The notes under the pieces were generated by a model. The model was not told the DNA's origin, ran no database searches, and saw nothing but the letters and a program-made list of their open reading frames with translations. From Pseudomonas sp. B6002 (GTDB lineage Bacteria; Pseudomonadota; Gammaproteobacteria; Pseudomonadales; Pseudomonadaceae), in NCBI RefSeq assembly GCF_013385985.1, contig NZ_JACAOY010000015.1, positions 72,062 through 123,546 of the forward strand: a DNA stretch of 51,485 nucleotides, in the 5' to 3' direction. The position numbers and the translations under genes are program-made. Position 1 is the first letter of the stretch; the number at the start of each line of letters is the position of its first letter. This document shows positions 20,264 to 31,470 of this stretch, one piece after another.

Positions 20264-20716
20264 TCAGCTCTGCTTGTAGCCGCGCACATCGTCCACGCCA
20301 CGGTTGGCCAGTTGGTCAGCGCGTTCGTTGCCCGGGTGACCGATGTGCCCGCGCACCCATTTCCAGGTGATGTTGTGGCGGTTGCACTGCTCATCGAGCA
20401 GTTGCCACAGGTCGGCGTTTTTCACCGGTTCCTTGGCGGCGGTCTTCCAGCCACGCTTCTTCCAGTTGACCATCCACTCGTTGATGCCCTTCATCACGTA
20501 TTGCGAGTCGGTCACCAGCAGCACGTCGCAGCGGCGCTTGAGTTCTTCGAGGCCACGGATGGCGCCCATCAGTTCCATGCGGTTATTGGTGGTGTTGGGT
20601 TCGCCGCCCCACAGTTCCTTCTCCACGCCCTTGCACACCAGCAACGCGCCCCAGCCGCCTGGGCCCGGGTTGCCCTTGCAGGCGCCATCAGTGAAGAGTT
20701 CTACGGTATCGGTCAT
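20264..20716 (-). CDS. rnhA: Ribonuclease HI
   Basis: Removes RNA from RNA-DNA hybrids, including primers and R-loops. 150 residues, usual length. Catalytic residues are all visible: Asp10 in [12 protein letters not shown], Glu in [10 protein letters not shown], Asp in [10 protein letters not shown], and the His and Asp of [18 protein letters not shown]. Follows the methyltransferase gene on the same strand with a gap of 48 nt, so they may be cotranscribed. Confidence 0.97.
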   Translation of the reverse strand: MTDTVELFTDGACKGNPGPGGWGALLVCKGVEKELWGGEPNTTNNRMELMGAIRGLEELKRRCDVLLVTDSQYVMKGINEWMVNWKKRGWKTAAKEPVKNADLWQLLDEQCNRHNITWKWVRGHIGHPGNERADQLANRGVDDVRGYKQS

Positions 20717-20764
20717 CGGTTACATCCATCAAAACGGGCAAGAGTCTGAAATCAAAAAAGGGGA

Positions 20765-21523
20765 TTACGGTTCGCTTTGCTTGCGGTTGACCTTGGCCAT
20801 CGGCATCGGCACCAGCTTGCCCATGGGCTGGCGCAGCACCTGACGCACAGGGCGTAGCCCGACCACGATCTTGCGCGCGACCAATAGATAGAAGCCGCCA
20901 CCCGACAGTTGCCAGGCACCCGCGCGGCGCTCCCAACCGGACAGGCGGCCTTGCCACTTGGCCGAGGCAAGCGGCGGACGATAGCACCCGAAGCGGCGTT
21001 TCTCCAGCGCAAAGCCCAGCAGGTTCAGCCAGTCCCCTACGCGCGACGGCGAGATGCAGCGCGCCTGGCGCAAGCCGTCATGGGCGAACACATGACGCAG
21101 GCCCCAGCTGCTCCAGGGGTTGATGCCGATGATCAGCAGATGGCCACCCGGGCGCACGCTGCTGGCGGCCTCGCGCAGCAGGCCGTGGGGCGACAGGCAG
21201 AAATCCAGGCCATGCTGCAGCACCACCACATCGGCGGCATGCTCACTCAACGGCCAGGCTTGTTCCTCGCAGACGATTTCCACGCCTGGCAGCGGCGCGC
21301 CCAGGCGCACATTGCGTTGCACCTGGGGCGCGGTGGGCGGGGTCTCGGCCGACGGGCCGTAATGCACCAGGTAGCCACCAAAGAAGCGGCCCAGCTCGTC
21401 TTCGAGCATGCGCCGCTCTTCGTCCAGCAGAAATTGCCCGATGGGCCCGGACAGCCATTCACGGGCCGCGCCGATCAAGGCCAGCCATTCAGGATCGGCC
21501 TGGGCGAACGCTTTATCAGTCAT
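20765..21523 (-). CDS. Class I SAM-dependent methyltransferase
   Basis: 252-residue protein with a class I methyltransferase core. [19 protein letters not shown] (acidic motif region) and [26 protein letters not shown] (post-motif II/III) are at about residues 92-145. The glycine-rich SAM motif is degenerate, since the N-terminal part reads [16 protein letters not shown]. Substrate unknown. The conserved placement between rnhA and glyoxalase II matches other Pseudomonas. The ATG at 21523 follows TTGGAG. Divergent from gloB. Confidence 0.88.
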   Translation of the reverse strand: MTDKAFAQADPEWLALIGAAREWLSGPIGQFLLDEERRMLEDELGRFFGGYLVHYGPSAETPPTAPQVQRNVRLGAPLPGVEIVCEEQAWPLSEHAADVVVLQHGLDFCLSPHGLLREAASSVRPGGHLLIIGINPWSSWGLRHVFAHDGLRQARCISPSRVGDWLNLLGFALEKRRFGCYRPPLASAKWQGRLSGWERRAGAWQLSGGGFYLLVARKIVVGLRPVRQVLRQPMGKLVPMPMAKVNRKQSEP

Positions 21524-21588
21524 TGCATTCTCCAACTCGCCTAGACGTTCTAAGATGCACCAATGTGTTCAGCTTGGCGAATCGAAGA

Positions 21589-22356
21589 ATGATACAGATC
21601 AGTGCCCTACCCGCCTTCACCGATAACTACATCTGGTTGTTACAAGACCCCCAAAGCCAACGCTGCGCGGTGGTCGACCCGGGCGACGCTGCGCCCGTGC
21701 TGGCCTGGCTCGGGCAAAACCCGCAATGGACCCTCAGCGACATCCTGATCACCCATCATCACCACGACCATGTCGGCGGTGTCGAACAGCTCAAGCAGGT
21801 GACCGGCGCCAAGGTCTACGGCCCGGCGAACGAGAAGATCCCGGGGCGAGACGTGGCCTTGCAGGACAACGACCGCGTCAGCGTATTGGGTTGGGACTTC
21901 GACGTTTATAGCGTACCCGGCCACACCCTCGGCCATATCGCCTTTTATCACCATGGCGTGCTGTTTTGCGGTGACACCCTGTTTGCCGCCGGTTGCGGCC
22001 GCCTGTTCGAAGGCACGCCGGAACAGATGCACACCTCCCTGGAGCGCCTGGCCGCCCTGCCCGCCGACACCCTGGTTTATTGCACCCACGAATACACACA
22101 AAGCAACCTGAGGTTCGCCCAGGCGGTGGAACCGGACAACGCCGACATTGCCGAACGGGTAGAGAACGTCAATCAACTCCGGGCCCGCGGCGAGATGACG
22201 CTGCCGTCCAACCTGGCCCTGGAAAAACGTACTAACCCTTTCCTGCGTACCACTGAAACATCCGTTAAACAAAAAGCGGACGAACGGAATGGCCGCGACA
22301 ACCGCTCTGGGGCCGAGGTGTTTGCTAGCTTGAGGGCTTGGAAAGATAAGTTCTAA
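21589..22356 (+). CDS. gloB: Hydroxyacylglutathione hydrolase (glyoxalase II)
   Basis: Hydrolyses S-lactoylglutathione to lactate and glutathione, finishing methylglyoxal detoxification. 255 residues. The metallo-beta-lactamase zinc motif THHHHDH is at residues 55-61. Further ligands are His in VPGHTLGHI, Asp in FCGDTLF and His in VYCTHEYT. The C-terminal glutathione-binding domain has [12 protein letters not shown]. The ATG at 21589 has a GAAGA purine stretch before it. Confidence 0.97.
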   Translation: MIQISALPAFTDNYIWLLQDPQSQRCAVVDPGDAAPVLAWLGQNPQWTLSDILITHHHHDHVGGVEQLKQVTGAKVYGPANEKIPGRDVALQDNDRVSVLGWDFDVYSVPGHTLGHIAFYHHGVLFCGDTLFAAGCGRLFEGTPEQMHTSLERLAALPADTLVYCTHEYTQSNLRFAQAVEPDNADIAERVENVNQLRARGEMTLPSNLALEKRTNPFLRTTETSVKQKADERNGRDNRSGAEVFASLRAWKDKF

Positions 22357-22389
22357 TGGATCGCAATCTGATACGTAATTTCTGAATGG

Positions 22390-22418
22390 TTGACCGGAAC
22401 CAAAGCGCTTTCTAGAAT
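22390..22418 (+). promoter_or_regulatory. Sigma-70 promoter of mltD
   Basis: TTGACC (22390-22395), 17-bp spacer, TAGAAT (22413-22418). Predicted transcription start near 22425, about 30 nt before the mltD ATG. The best-looking housekeeping promoter in the window. Confidence 0.65.
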
Positions 22419-22454
22419 CGCCCGACATTTTTGCCCGGAACTTACTTCCAGCCA

Positions 22455-23867
22455 ATGTCGTCATCTATTCGTAAATCCATTTCTTCAGACGCATTGACCC
22501 GCCTGGCTCAAGCTGTGGCGGTGGCTGTGTCCGCGACTCTGGCGGGCTGCCAATCGACAAATTTCGCTGCACAATCCATCGTGCAACCCAAACCGAATCT
22601 TGCTGCCAAGATCAAGCAAAAACCTATTTGGCTATCAGAGAAGCCCAGCCCCGAAGTGCCCCAGGACGTCTGGGAACGCATGCGACGGGGCTTTCAATTG
22701 CAGGACGGCCTGGGCGTCAACCCGCGCATCGAGCAACAGCGCTTGTGGTTCGCCAGCAACCCCTCCTTCTTAGAGAACGCCGGAGAACGCGGCAGCCTCT
22801 ACATTCATTACATCGTCGAACGCCTTGAAGAACGCAACATGCCGCTGGAACTGGCGCTGCTGCCCGTGATTGAAAGCGCCTACAACCCAATGGCCTATTC
22901 GCGCAGCGATGCGGTCGGCTTGTGGCAGTTCATTCCTTCCACCGGGCGTTACTTCAACCTGCGCCAGACCCGCGCCTACGACGGCCGCCGCGACATCACC
23001 GCCTCCACCACCGCCGCCCTGGACTACCTGACCCGTCTGCACGACATGTTCAACGGCGACTGGTTGTTGGCCCTGGCCGCCTACAACGCCGGTGAAGGGA
23101 CGGTGAGCCGGGCCATCGAGCGCAACGAGAAGCTCGGCCTGCCGACCGACTACTGGAACCTGCCCCTGCCCCAGGAAACCAAGGACTACGTGCCCAAGTT
23201 CCTGGCGCTGTCCCAGGTGGTGCTGGCCCCCGAGGCCTACGGCGTCAACCTGAGCCCGATCGCCAACCAGCCGTATTTCGAAGTGGTCGAAGTCAAGCAG
23301 AGCATGGACCTGTCCCGGGTCGCCGCGCTGGCCGAGATCGACGAAGACGAACTGTTCCAGCTCAACCCCGCATTGAAGCAACGCACTACCCTGGACGGCC
23401 CCCAGCATTTGCTGGTGCCAAGCTCCAAGGCGCAGTTGCTGACCAGCACCCTGTCGACGATGAAGCCGGAAGAATTGCTGGCGATGCGTCCGAAGAAGCA
23501 GGTGTTCGACGAAGTCGAGACAGCGCGTGTTGCCGGTCGCAGCCGCAGCTACAAGGTGCGCAGTGGCGACAACCTCACGCTGATCGCCAAGGCCAACAAG
23601 GTCGACGTGCATGACCTGCAGCGCTGGAACAAGCTCAACGGCCAGGCCCTCAAGGTCGGCCAGACCCTGGTGATGCAGGACACCCGTAAGCTGGTGGCCA
23701 AGGCTGACAGCAAAAAGCCGGTGCAATACAAGGTCAAGAAAGGTGACTCGCTGTACATCGTTGCCAAGCGTTTCAACGTCGAGATGCAACATCTCAAGCG
23801 CTGGAACCCGCGCACTGGCCAGGCGCTGAAGCCGGGGCAGATGTTAGTGGTGTCCGGCCCAAGATAA
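22455..23867 (+). CDS. mltD: Membrane-bound lytic murein transglycosylase D
   Basis: Outer-membrane lipoprotein that cleaves peptidoglycan glycan strands to 1,6-anhydromuropeptides. 470 residues. Lipobox LAGC with acylated Cys32. The lysozyme-like SLT domain covers about residues 115-240, with catalytic Glu in PVIESAYNP, then SDAVGLWQFIPSTGR and ALAAYNAGEGTV. Two C-terminal LysM repeats begin KVRSGDNLTLIAK and YKVKKGDSLYIVAK. A strong promoter precedes it. A TTG eight codons upstream is possible, but the ATG at 22455 gives the proper signal peptide. It precedes the peptide importer operon. Confidence 0.96.
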   Translation: MSSSIRKSISSDALTRLAQAVAVAVSATLAGCQSTNFAAQSIVQPKPNLAAKIKQKPIWLSEKPSPEVPQDVWERMRRGFQLQDGLGVNPRIEQQRLWFASNPSFLENAGERGSLYIHYIVERLEERNMPLELALLPVIESAYNPMAYSRSDAVGLWQFIPSTGRYFNLRQTRAYDGRRDITASTTAALDYLTRLHDMFNGDWLLALAAYNAGEGTVSRAIERNEKLGLPTDYWNLPLPQETKDYVPKFLALSQVVLAPEAYGVNLSPIANQPYFEVVEVKQSMDLSRVAALAEIDEDELFQLNPALKQRTTLDGPQHLLVPSSKAQLLTSTLSTMKPEELLAMRPKKQVFDEVETARVAGRSRSYKVRSGDNLTLIAKANKVDVHDLQRWNKLNGQALKVGQTLVMQDTRKLVAKADSKKPVQYKVKKGDSLYIVAKRFNVEMQHLKRWNPRTGQALKPGQMLVVSGPR

Positions 23868-23888
23868 ACCTGCAGCTAAGCGGGCTTG

Positions 23889-23975
23889 TGTGGGAGCTGG
23901 CTTGCCTGCGATGGCATCACCTCGGTGTATCAGTGATACCGAGCCGATGCTATCGCAGGCAAGCCAGCTCCCACA
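23889..23975. repeat. REP doublet (REPIN), TGTGGGAGC type
   Basis: Arms TGTGGGAGCTGGCTTGCCTG and CAGGCAAGCCAGCTCCCACA are perfect complements around about 45 nt that also contain an inner inverted repeat (GGTGTATC..GATACC). This is a different REP class from the GTAGGAGC copies elsewhere in the window. Located between mltD and the transporter operon. Confidence 0.9.
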
Positions 23976-24104
23976 TTTGAACTTCACCCCCTTCAATACC
24001 GCGCCAGCCCTCAAGCTGAGGCATTCCAACGGCCTTTTTCCAACCGGAACAAGCTGTTACTGTACCGATCATAAAGCCCAAGCCGCCTGGATCGGATCTC
24101 TGAC

Positions 24105-25934
24105 TTGAAGCGTCCCCTCCTTCTACTAATAAGTCTGGCCTTGAGCTTTGCTGCGAACGCGACGATTACCGAGAGCCACGGTTACACGCAGTTCGGCAGG
24201 CTCAAGTACCCGGCCACATTCACCCACTTCGATTGGGTAAACCCTGCAGCGCCGAAAGGCGGGACGTTGCGGGTCATGGCATTTGGCACGTTCGACACAC
24301 TCAACCCCTACACCTTCAAGGGCTCAAGCCCGGTTTCCACCCCCAATTTCCTGCAGTACGGCGTCAATGAGCTCAATGAGCCGTTGATGGTCGGCACTGG
24401 TCAGTACGCGCCATCCGGTGATGAGCCCACCTCCAGCTATGGGTTGATTGCACAGTCGGTGGAATACAGTGAGGACCGCAGCTGGGTGGTGTTCAACCTG
24501 CGCCCGGAAGCCCGCTTCCATGATGGCAAGCCGATCACCGCCTACGACGTGGCGTTTTCCTATCGCACCCTGCTCACCGAAGGCCACCCGCAGTACCGCA
24601 CCAACCTGCAGGAAGTGGCCCGGGTCGATATCCTCAACCGCCACCGCATTCGTTTTGTGTTCAAGCGCGCCGGCAACCCGTTGCTGATCCTGCGCTTGGG
24701 CGAGCTGCCGGTACTGCCCCAGCACTACTGGAAAAACCGCGACTTCAAGGCCACCACCTTTGAACCACCGCTGGGCAGCGGCCCGTACCGCATCACCAAG
24801 GTGACGCCGGGCCGGCAACTGGTGTTCGAACGGGTCAAGGACTACTGGGGCAAGGACCTGCCGGTCAACCGGGGCTTCTACAACTACGACAAGGTCGAGG
24901 TGGAGTTCTACCGCGACAGCGACGTGGCCTTCGAAGCCTTCAAGGCCGGCGAGTTCGACATTTATATTGAGCACCAGGCCAAGAACTGGGCCACCGGCTA
25001 CAACTTTCCGGCGGTCAACCGAGGCGACGTGATCAAGGCGCAGATCGCCCACCAGATCCCAACCCAGAGCCAGGGCCTGTTCATGAACACGCGGCGGCCC
25101 ACGTTCAGCCAGACCAAGGTGCGCGAAGCGCTGGGGCTGATGTTCGACTTTGAATGGACCAACCGCACCCTGTTCAGCAGCGCCTACAAGCGCACACTGA
25201 GTTACTACCCCAACAGCGAATTCTCGGCGACCGGCGTGCCGGTGGGCCATGAGTGGCTGATGCTGTCGCCCTACCGCGACCAGTTGCCGGCCAGCCTGTT
25301 TACCCAACCCTTCAGCCTGCCGCAGACCGACGGCCGAGGCATCCCGCGCGAAACCATGCGCCGCGCCCTGGCCCTGCTCGGCGAAGCCGGCTGGAAGCTG
25401 TCGGGCCAGCGCCTGCTCAACAGCGACGGCCAGCCGCTGCGTTTCGAGATCCTGCTGGTGAACCCGAACCTGGAGCGTATCCTGCAGCCCTACGTCGAAA
25501 ACCTGATCAGCATCGGCATCGACGCGCGCCTGCGCACCGTTGACCGCGCGCAATACAAACAGCGCCTGGATCAGTTCGACTTCGACATGATCCTGATCAC
25601 CCTCAACCAGACCTTGAGCCCCGGCCTTGAACAGTGGCAGTACTTCCACTCCAGCCAGGCGGCCATCAAGGGCAGCAAGAACTACGCAGGCATCGCCAAC
25701 CCAGTGGTCGATCACCTGCTGGAGCAACTGCTGGCCGCACAGACCCGCGAAGAGCAATTGGCCGCTGGCCGGGCCCTCGACCGGGTGCTGCTGTGGCAGC
25801 ACTACAGTATTCCCAACTGGTATCTCAACTATCATCGCTTGGCGTACCGCAACCGGTTCGCCTTTGTCACCACGCCGCCCTACAGCCTGGGCCTGAGCGC
25901 GTGGTGGCTGAAAGCTTCGGAGAAAGCCCAATGA
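24105..25934 (+). CDS. nppA1: Peptide ABC transporter binding protein 1 (NppA1/YejA-like)
   Basis: Periplasmic family-5 solute-binding protein of the Yej/Npp importer. 609 residues with a signal peptide (about 1-20, ending ANA). The family signature is near residue 45 (FDWVNPAAPKGGTLRV), and RPEARFHDGKPITAYDVAFS follows at about 130-150. No ATG fits: the start is TTG at 24105, with only a weak GGAT upstream, which suggests low translation. P. aeruginosa NppA1A2BCD (PA1811-PA1807 as I recall) imports peptidyl-nucleoside antibiotics; E. coli Yej imports microcin C. About 45-50% similar by eye to the next gene, so a tandem duplication. The stop overlaps that start by four bases. Confidence 0.9.
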   Translation: MKRPLLLLISLALSFAANATITESHGYTQFGRLKYPATFTHFDWVNPAAPKGGTLRVMAFGTFDTLNPYTFKGSSPVSTPNFLQYGVNELNEPLMVGTGQYAPSGDEPTSSYGLIAQSVEYSEDRSWVVFNLRPEARFHDGKPITAYDVAFSYRTLLTEGHPQYRTNLQEVARVDILNRHRIRFVFKRAGNPLLILRLGELPVLPQHYWKNRDFKATTFEPPLGSGPYRITKVTPGRQLVFERVKDYWGKDLPVNRGFYNYDKVEVEFYRDSDVAFEAFKAGEFDIYIEHQAKNWATGYNFPAVNRGDVIKAQIAHQIPTQSQGLFMNTRRPTFSQTKVREALGLMFDFEWTNRTLFSSAYKRTLSYYPNSEFSATGVPVGHEWLMLSPYRDQLPASLFTQPFSLPQTDGRGIPRETMRRALALLGEAGWKLSGQRLLNSDGQPLRFEILLVNPNLERILQPYVENLISIGIDARLRTVDRAQYKQRLDQFDFDMILITLNQTLSPGLEQWQYFHSSQAAIKGSKNYAGIANPVVDHLLEQLLAAQTREEQLAAGRALDRVLLWQHYSIPNWYLNYHRLAYRNRFAFVTTPPYSLGLSAWWLKASEKAQ

Positions 25935-27769
25935 TGTTTTTGCGTACTGCTCTGCTCTCCAGCCTGTTGCTGAGTGCCGTGGCCCATGCCGCACCGCAAC
26001 ATGCGCTGACGCTGTACAACGAACCGCCGAAATACCCCGCCGACTTCAAACACTTCGACTACGTGAACCCCGATGCGCCCAAGGGCGGCACCTTCCGCGA
26101 ATCGAGCATGGGCGGCTTCGACAGCCTCAACCCCTACATCAGCAAAGGCGTGCCCGCCGACAACGTGCCGCTGATCTACGACACCCTGGCCATGCAGAGC
26201 CTGGACGAGCCGATCACCGAGTACGGCCTGGTGGCCGGCAAGATCGAGAAGGCCCCGGACAACAGCTGGGTACGCTTCTACCTGCGCCCCGAAGCACGCT
26301 TTCATGATGGCCACCCGATCCGCGCCGAAGACGTGATTTTCACCTTCCAGACGTTGATGAAAGAAGGTTCGCCAATCTACCGCACCTACTACGCCGACAT
26401 CGACGAAGTGGTGGCCGAAGACCCGTTGCGCGTGCTGTTCAAGTTCAAACGCACCAACAACCGCGAATTGCCGCTGATCCTCGGGCAATTGCCGGTGTTG
26501 CCCAAGCATTGGTGGGCCACCCGGGATTTTTCCAAGGGCAACCTGGAAATCCCATTGGGCAGCGGGCCGTACAAGGTGGCCGAGGTCAAGCCCGGGCGCA
26601 TGGTGCGCTACGAGCGGGTCAAGGATTACTGGGCCAAGGACCTGCCGATCACCCGGGGTTTCTACAACTTCGATAACCGCGTCACCGACTATTACCGCGA
26701 CAGCACCGTGGCCCTGGAAGCCTTGAAGGCCGGGCAATTCGACTACTGGCTGGAGTTCAGCGCGAAGAACTGGGCCAATGCCTACAACATCCCGGCCGTG
26801 GCCCAGGGGCGCCTGATCAAGGAAGAAATCCCCAACGGCAACCCTACCGGCATGCAGGGTTTCGTGTTCAACACGCGCAAGCCGATGTTCCAGGACGTGC
26901 GTGTGCGCAAGGCCATCAGCCTGCTATTGGATTTCGAGTGGAGCAACAAGCAGCTGTTCAACGGCGCCTACACGCGCACGCGCAGTTACTTCGAAAACTC
27001 GGAAATGGCCGCCACCGGTCTGCCCGGCCCGGACGAGCTGAAGATCCTCGAACCGCTGCGCGGCAAGGTCCCCGACGAAGTCTTCACCCAAGCGTTCGAG
27101 CCGTCCAAAACCGACGGCAGCGGCATGATCCGCACCCAGCAACGCGAGGCCTACCAGCTGTTGCAGGAGGCTGGCTGGCGCATCGTCGACGACAAGATGG
27201 TCGATACCACCGGCAAGCCGGTGACCATCGAGTTCCTGCTGGCCCAGACCGAGTTCGAGCGCATCCTGCTGCCGTTCAAGCGCAACCTGGCCGACCTGGG
27301 CATCGACCTGGTGATCCGTCGGGTGGACGTCTCACAGTTCATCAACCGCATTCGCTCGCGGGATTTCGACATGCTGGTGGGCAGCTTCCCGCAATCCACT
27401 TCGCCGGGTAACGAGCAGCGCGAATTCTGGTCGTCTTCCAGTGCCGACAAACCTGGCAGCCGCAACTACATGGGCCTCAAGGACCCGGCCGTCGACCAGT
27501 TGGTCGAAGAGCTGATCGACGCCGACTCGCGCAAGAGCCTGGTCGCCCACGCCAAGGCGCTGGATCGCGTGCTGCAGTTCGGCTACTACGTGATCCCCAA
27601 CTGGCACATCAAGACCTTTCGCGTTGCGTATTGGGACCACCTCGGCCACCCCAAAGTCTCGCCGCGTTATGACGTAGGCACCGCCACTTGGTGGGCCAAA
27701 CCCGACGCCAAGCCGGCGGTCTCCCTGGACACGACCCAAAGCGCCGATCCGGCGAGTGGAGGCGATTAA
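25931..27769 (+). CDS. nppA2: Peptide ABC transporter binding protein 2 (NppA2/YejA-like)
   Basis: Second periplasmic solute-binding protein, 612 residues, paralogue of the preceding one. Signal peptide about 1-23 ending AHA, then the shared patterns FDYVNPDAPKGGTFRES and RPEARFHDGHPIRAEDVIFTF. ATG at 25931 overlaps the nppA1 stop as ATGA (an adjacent ATG at 25934 is an alternative), so translation is coupled. Its TAA is followed at once by the ATG of the permease gene. Two binding proteins feeding one channel should widen the substrate range. Confidence 0.92.
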   Translation: MMFLRTALLSSLLLSAVAHAAPQHALTLYNEPPKYPADFKHFDYVNPDAPKGGTFRESSMGGFDSLNPYISKGVPADNVPLIYDTLAMQSLDEPITEYGLVAGKIEKAPDNSWVRFYLRPEARFHDGHPIRAEDVIFTFQTLMKEGSPIYRTYYADIDEVVAEDPLRVLFKFKRTNNRELPLILGQLPVLPKHWWATRDFSKGNLEIPLGSGPYKVAEVKPGRMVRYERVKDYWAKDLPITRGFYNFDNRVTDYYRDSTVALEALKAGQFDYWLEFSAKNWANAYNIPAVAQGRLIKEEIPNGNPTGMQGFVFNTRKPMFQDVRVRKAISLLLDFEWSNKQLFNGAYTRTRSYFENSEMAATGLPGPDELKILEPLRGKVPDEVFTQAFEPSKTDGSGMIRTQQREAYQLLQEAGWRIVDDKMVDTTGKPVTIEFLLAQTEFERILLPFKRNLADLGIDLVIRRVDVSQFINRIRSRDFDMLVGSFPQSTSPGNEQREFWSSSSADKPGSRNYMGLKDPAVDQLVEELIDADSRKSLVAHAKALDRVLQFGYYVIPNWHIKTFRVAYWDHLGHPKVSPRYDVGTATWWAKPDAKPAVSLDTTQSADPASGGD

Positions 27770-28843
27770 ATGCTGGCCTATATCATTCGCCGCCTGTTGC
27801 TGATCATCCCTACGCTGTTCGGGATCCTGCTGATCAACTTCATCATCATCCAGGCCGCCCCCGGTGGCCCGGTGGAACAGATGATCGCCAAGCTCGAAGG
27901 CTTCGAAGGCGCCACCAGCCGCATTGCCGGCGGCGGTGCCGAGGTGTCGGTGGCCGGCTCCAGCTACCGCGGTGCCCAGGGCCTGGACCCGGCCCTGATC
28001 AAAGAAATCGAGAAGATGTACGGCTTCGACAAATCGGCGCCGGAACGCCTGTGGATCATGGTCAAGAACTACGCCCGGCTGGATTTTGGCGACAGCTTCT
28101 TCCGCGACGCCAAGGTCATCGACCTGATCAAGGAAAAGATGCCGGTGTCCATTTCCCTCGGGCTCTGGAGCACGCTGATCATGTACCTGGTGTCGATCCC
28201 CCTGGGGATCGCCAAGGCCACGCGACACGGCAGCCACTTCGACGTGTGGACCAGTTCGGCGATCATCGTCGGCTATGCAATCCCGGCGTTCCTGTTCGCG
28301 ATCCTGCTGATCGTGGTGTTTGCCGGGGGCAGTTATTTCGACTGGTTCCCGTTACGCGGGCTCACCTCCAACAACTTCGACGAACTGAGCTGGGGCGGCA
28401 AGATCCTCGATTACTTCTGGCACCTGGCGCTGCCCATCACAGCCCTGGTGATCGGCAACTTCGCCACCATGACGCTGCTGACCAAGAACAGCTTTCTCGA
28501 CGAGATCAACAAGCAATACGTGATCACCGCCAAAGCCAAGGGCCTGACCAACCATCGCGTGCTCTACGGCCATGTGTTCCGTAACGCGATGCTGCTGGTG
28601 ATCGCCGGTTTCCCCTCGGCCTTCATCGGTATCTTCTTCACCGGCTCGTTGCTGGTGGAGGTGATCTTCTCCCTCGACGGCCTCGGCCTGATGAGCTTTG
28701 AGGCGGCGATCAACCGCGACTACCCGATCGTGTTCGGCACACTGTTTATCTTCACCCTGCTGGGGCTGATCGTGAAACTGATCGGCGACCTCACCTACAC
28801 CCTGGTCGATCCGCGTATCGACTTTGCCAGCCGGGAGCATTGA
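27770..28843 (+). CDS. nppB: Peptide ABC transporter permease NppB (YejB-like)
   Basis: 357-residue inner-membrane permease. N-terminal helix at about residues 9-30 ([20 protein letters not shown]) followed by a long periplasmic loop (about residues 35-115), typical of YejB. The remaining helices carry the BPD_transp_1 domain, and the EAA-like ATPase-contact loop reads [24 protein letters not shown]. It begins directly after the nppA2 stop with no gap and partners NppC to form the channel. Confidence 0.95.
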   Translation: MLAYIIRRLLLIIPTLFGILLINFIIIQAAPGGPVEQMIAKLEGFEGATSRIAGGGAEVSVAGSSYRGAQGLDPALIKEIEKMYGFDKSAPERLWIMVKNYARLDFGDSFFRDAKVIDLIKEKMPVSISLGLWSTLIMYLVSIPLGIAKATRHGSHFDVWTSSAIIVGYAIPAFLFAILLIVVFAGGSYFDWFPLRGLTSNNFDELSWGGKILDYFWHLALPITALVIGNFATMTLLTKNSFLDEINKQYVITAKAKGLTNHRVLYGHVFRNAMLLVIAGFPSAFIGIFFTGSLLVEVIFSLDGLGLMSFEAAINRDYPIVFGTLFIFTLLGLIVKLIGDLTYTLVDPRIDFASREH

Positions 28844-28844
28844 G

Positions 28845-29864
28845 ATGAACCTGTCCCCCCTCAATCGCCGTCGGTTCGAGCGCTTCAAGGCCAACAAGCG
28901 TGGCTGGTGGTCGTTGTGGCTGTTCCTGATTCTGTTTGTGCTCAGCCTGGGCGCGGAGTTGATCGCCAACGACAAGCCCCTGGCGGTGCACTTCGATGGC
29001 GACTGGTACTTCCCGGCACTCAAGCGCTACCCGGAAACCACCTTTGGCGGCGAGTTCCCGCTGGAGGCCAACTACAAGAGCCCGTACATCCAGGAACTGC
29101 TAAAAGCCAAGGATGCCTGGACCCTGTGGGCGCCGATCCCGTTCAGCTACCAGAGCATCAACTACGACCTCAAGGTGCCGGCCCCTGCGCCGCCCTCGTC
29201 GGTGAACCTGCTGGGCACCGATGACCAGGGCCGCGATGTACTGGCGCGGGTCATCTATGGCTTCCGGGTGTCGGTGCTGTTTGCCCTGACGCTCACCGTG
29301 CTCAGCTCCATCATCGGCGTGATCGCCGGCGCCTTGCAGGGTTTTTATGGCGGCTGGGTCGACCTGGCCGGGCAGCGTTTTCTGGAGATCTGGTCCGGCT
29401 TGCCGGTGCTGTACCTGCTGATCATCCTGGCCAGTTTCGTGCAGCCCAACTTCTGGTGGCTGCTGGGGATCATGCTGTTGTTCTCGTGGATGAGCCTGGT
29501 GGACGTGGTGCGCGCCGAGTTCCTGCGCGGGCGCAACCTGGAATACGTGCGCGCGGCTAGAGCATTGGGCATGCAGAATGGCGCGATCATGTTCCGCCAT
29601 ATCCTGCCCAACGCGATGGTCTCGACCATGACCTTCATGCCCTTCATTCTGACGGGCGCCATCGGCACCCTCACCGCACTGGACTTCCTCGGCTTCGGCT
29701 TGCCGGCCGGTTCGCCGTCCTTGGGCGAGTTGGTGGCCCAGGGCAAATCCAACCTGCAAGCGCCGTGGCTGGGCATGAGTGCCTTTGCCGTGCTGGCGAT
29801 CATGTTGAGTTTGCTGGTGTTTATCGGCGAGTCCGCTCGCGATGCCTTCGACCCGAGGAAATGA
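28845..29864 (+). CDS. nppC: Peptide ABC transporter permease NppC (YejE-like)
   Basis: 339-residue permease. The N-terminal NRRRFERFKANKRGWWSLW precedes the first helix, then a large periplasmic loop with AIPFSYQ-like text near residue 103. The transport domain begins GTDDQGRDVLARVIYGFRVS. The EAA-like contact loop is YVRAARALGMQNGAIMFRHILPNA. Start ATG at 28845 is two bases past the previous stop, with GGGAG upstream. Length and layout match YejE. Confidence 0.95.
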   Translation: MNLSPLNRRRFERFKANKRGWWSLWLFLILFVLSLGAELIANDKPLAVHFDGDWYFPALKRYPETTFGGEFPLEANYKSPYIQELLKAKDAWTLWAPIPFSYQSINYDLKVPAPAPPSSVNLLGTDDQGRDVLARVIYGFRVSVLFALTLTVLSSIIGVIAGALQGFYGGWVDLAGQRFLEIWSGLPVLYLLIILASFVQPNFWWLLGIMLLFSWMSLVDVVRAEFLRGRNLEYVRAARALGMQNGAIMFRHILPNAMVSTMTFMPFILTGAIGTLTALDFLGFGLPAGSPSLGELVAQGKSNLQAPWLGMSAFAVLAIMLSLLVFIGESARDAFDPRK

Positions 29865-29865
29865 G

Positions 29866-31466
<1,601 letters not shown>

Positions 31467-31470
<4 letters not shown>

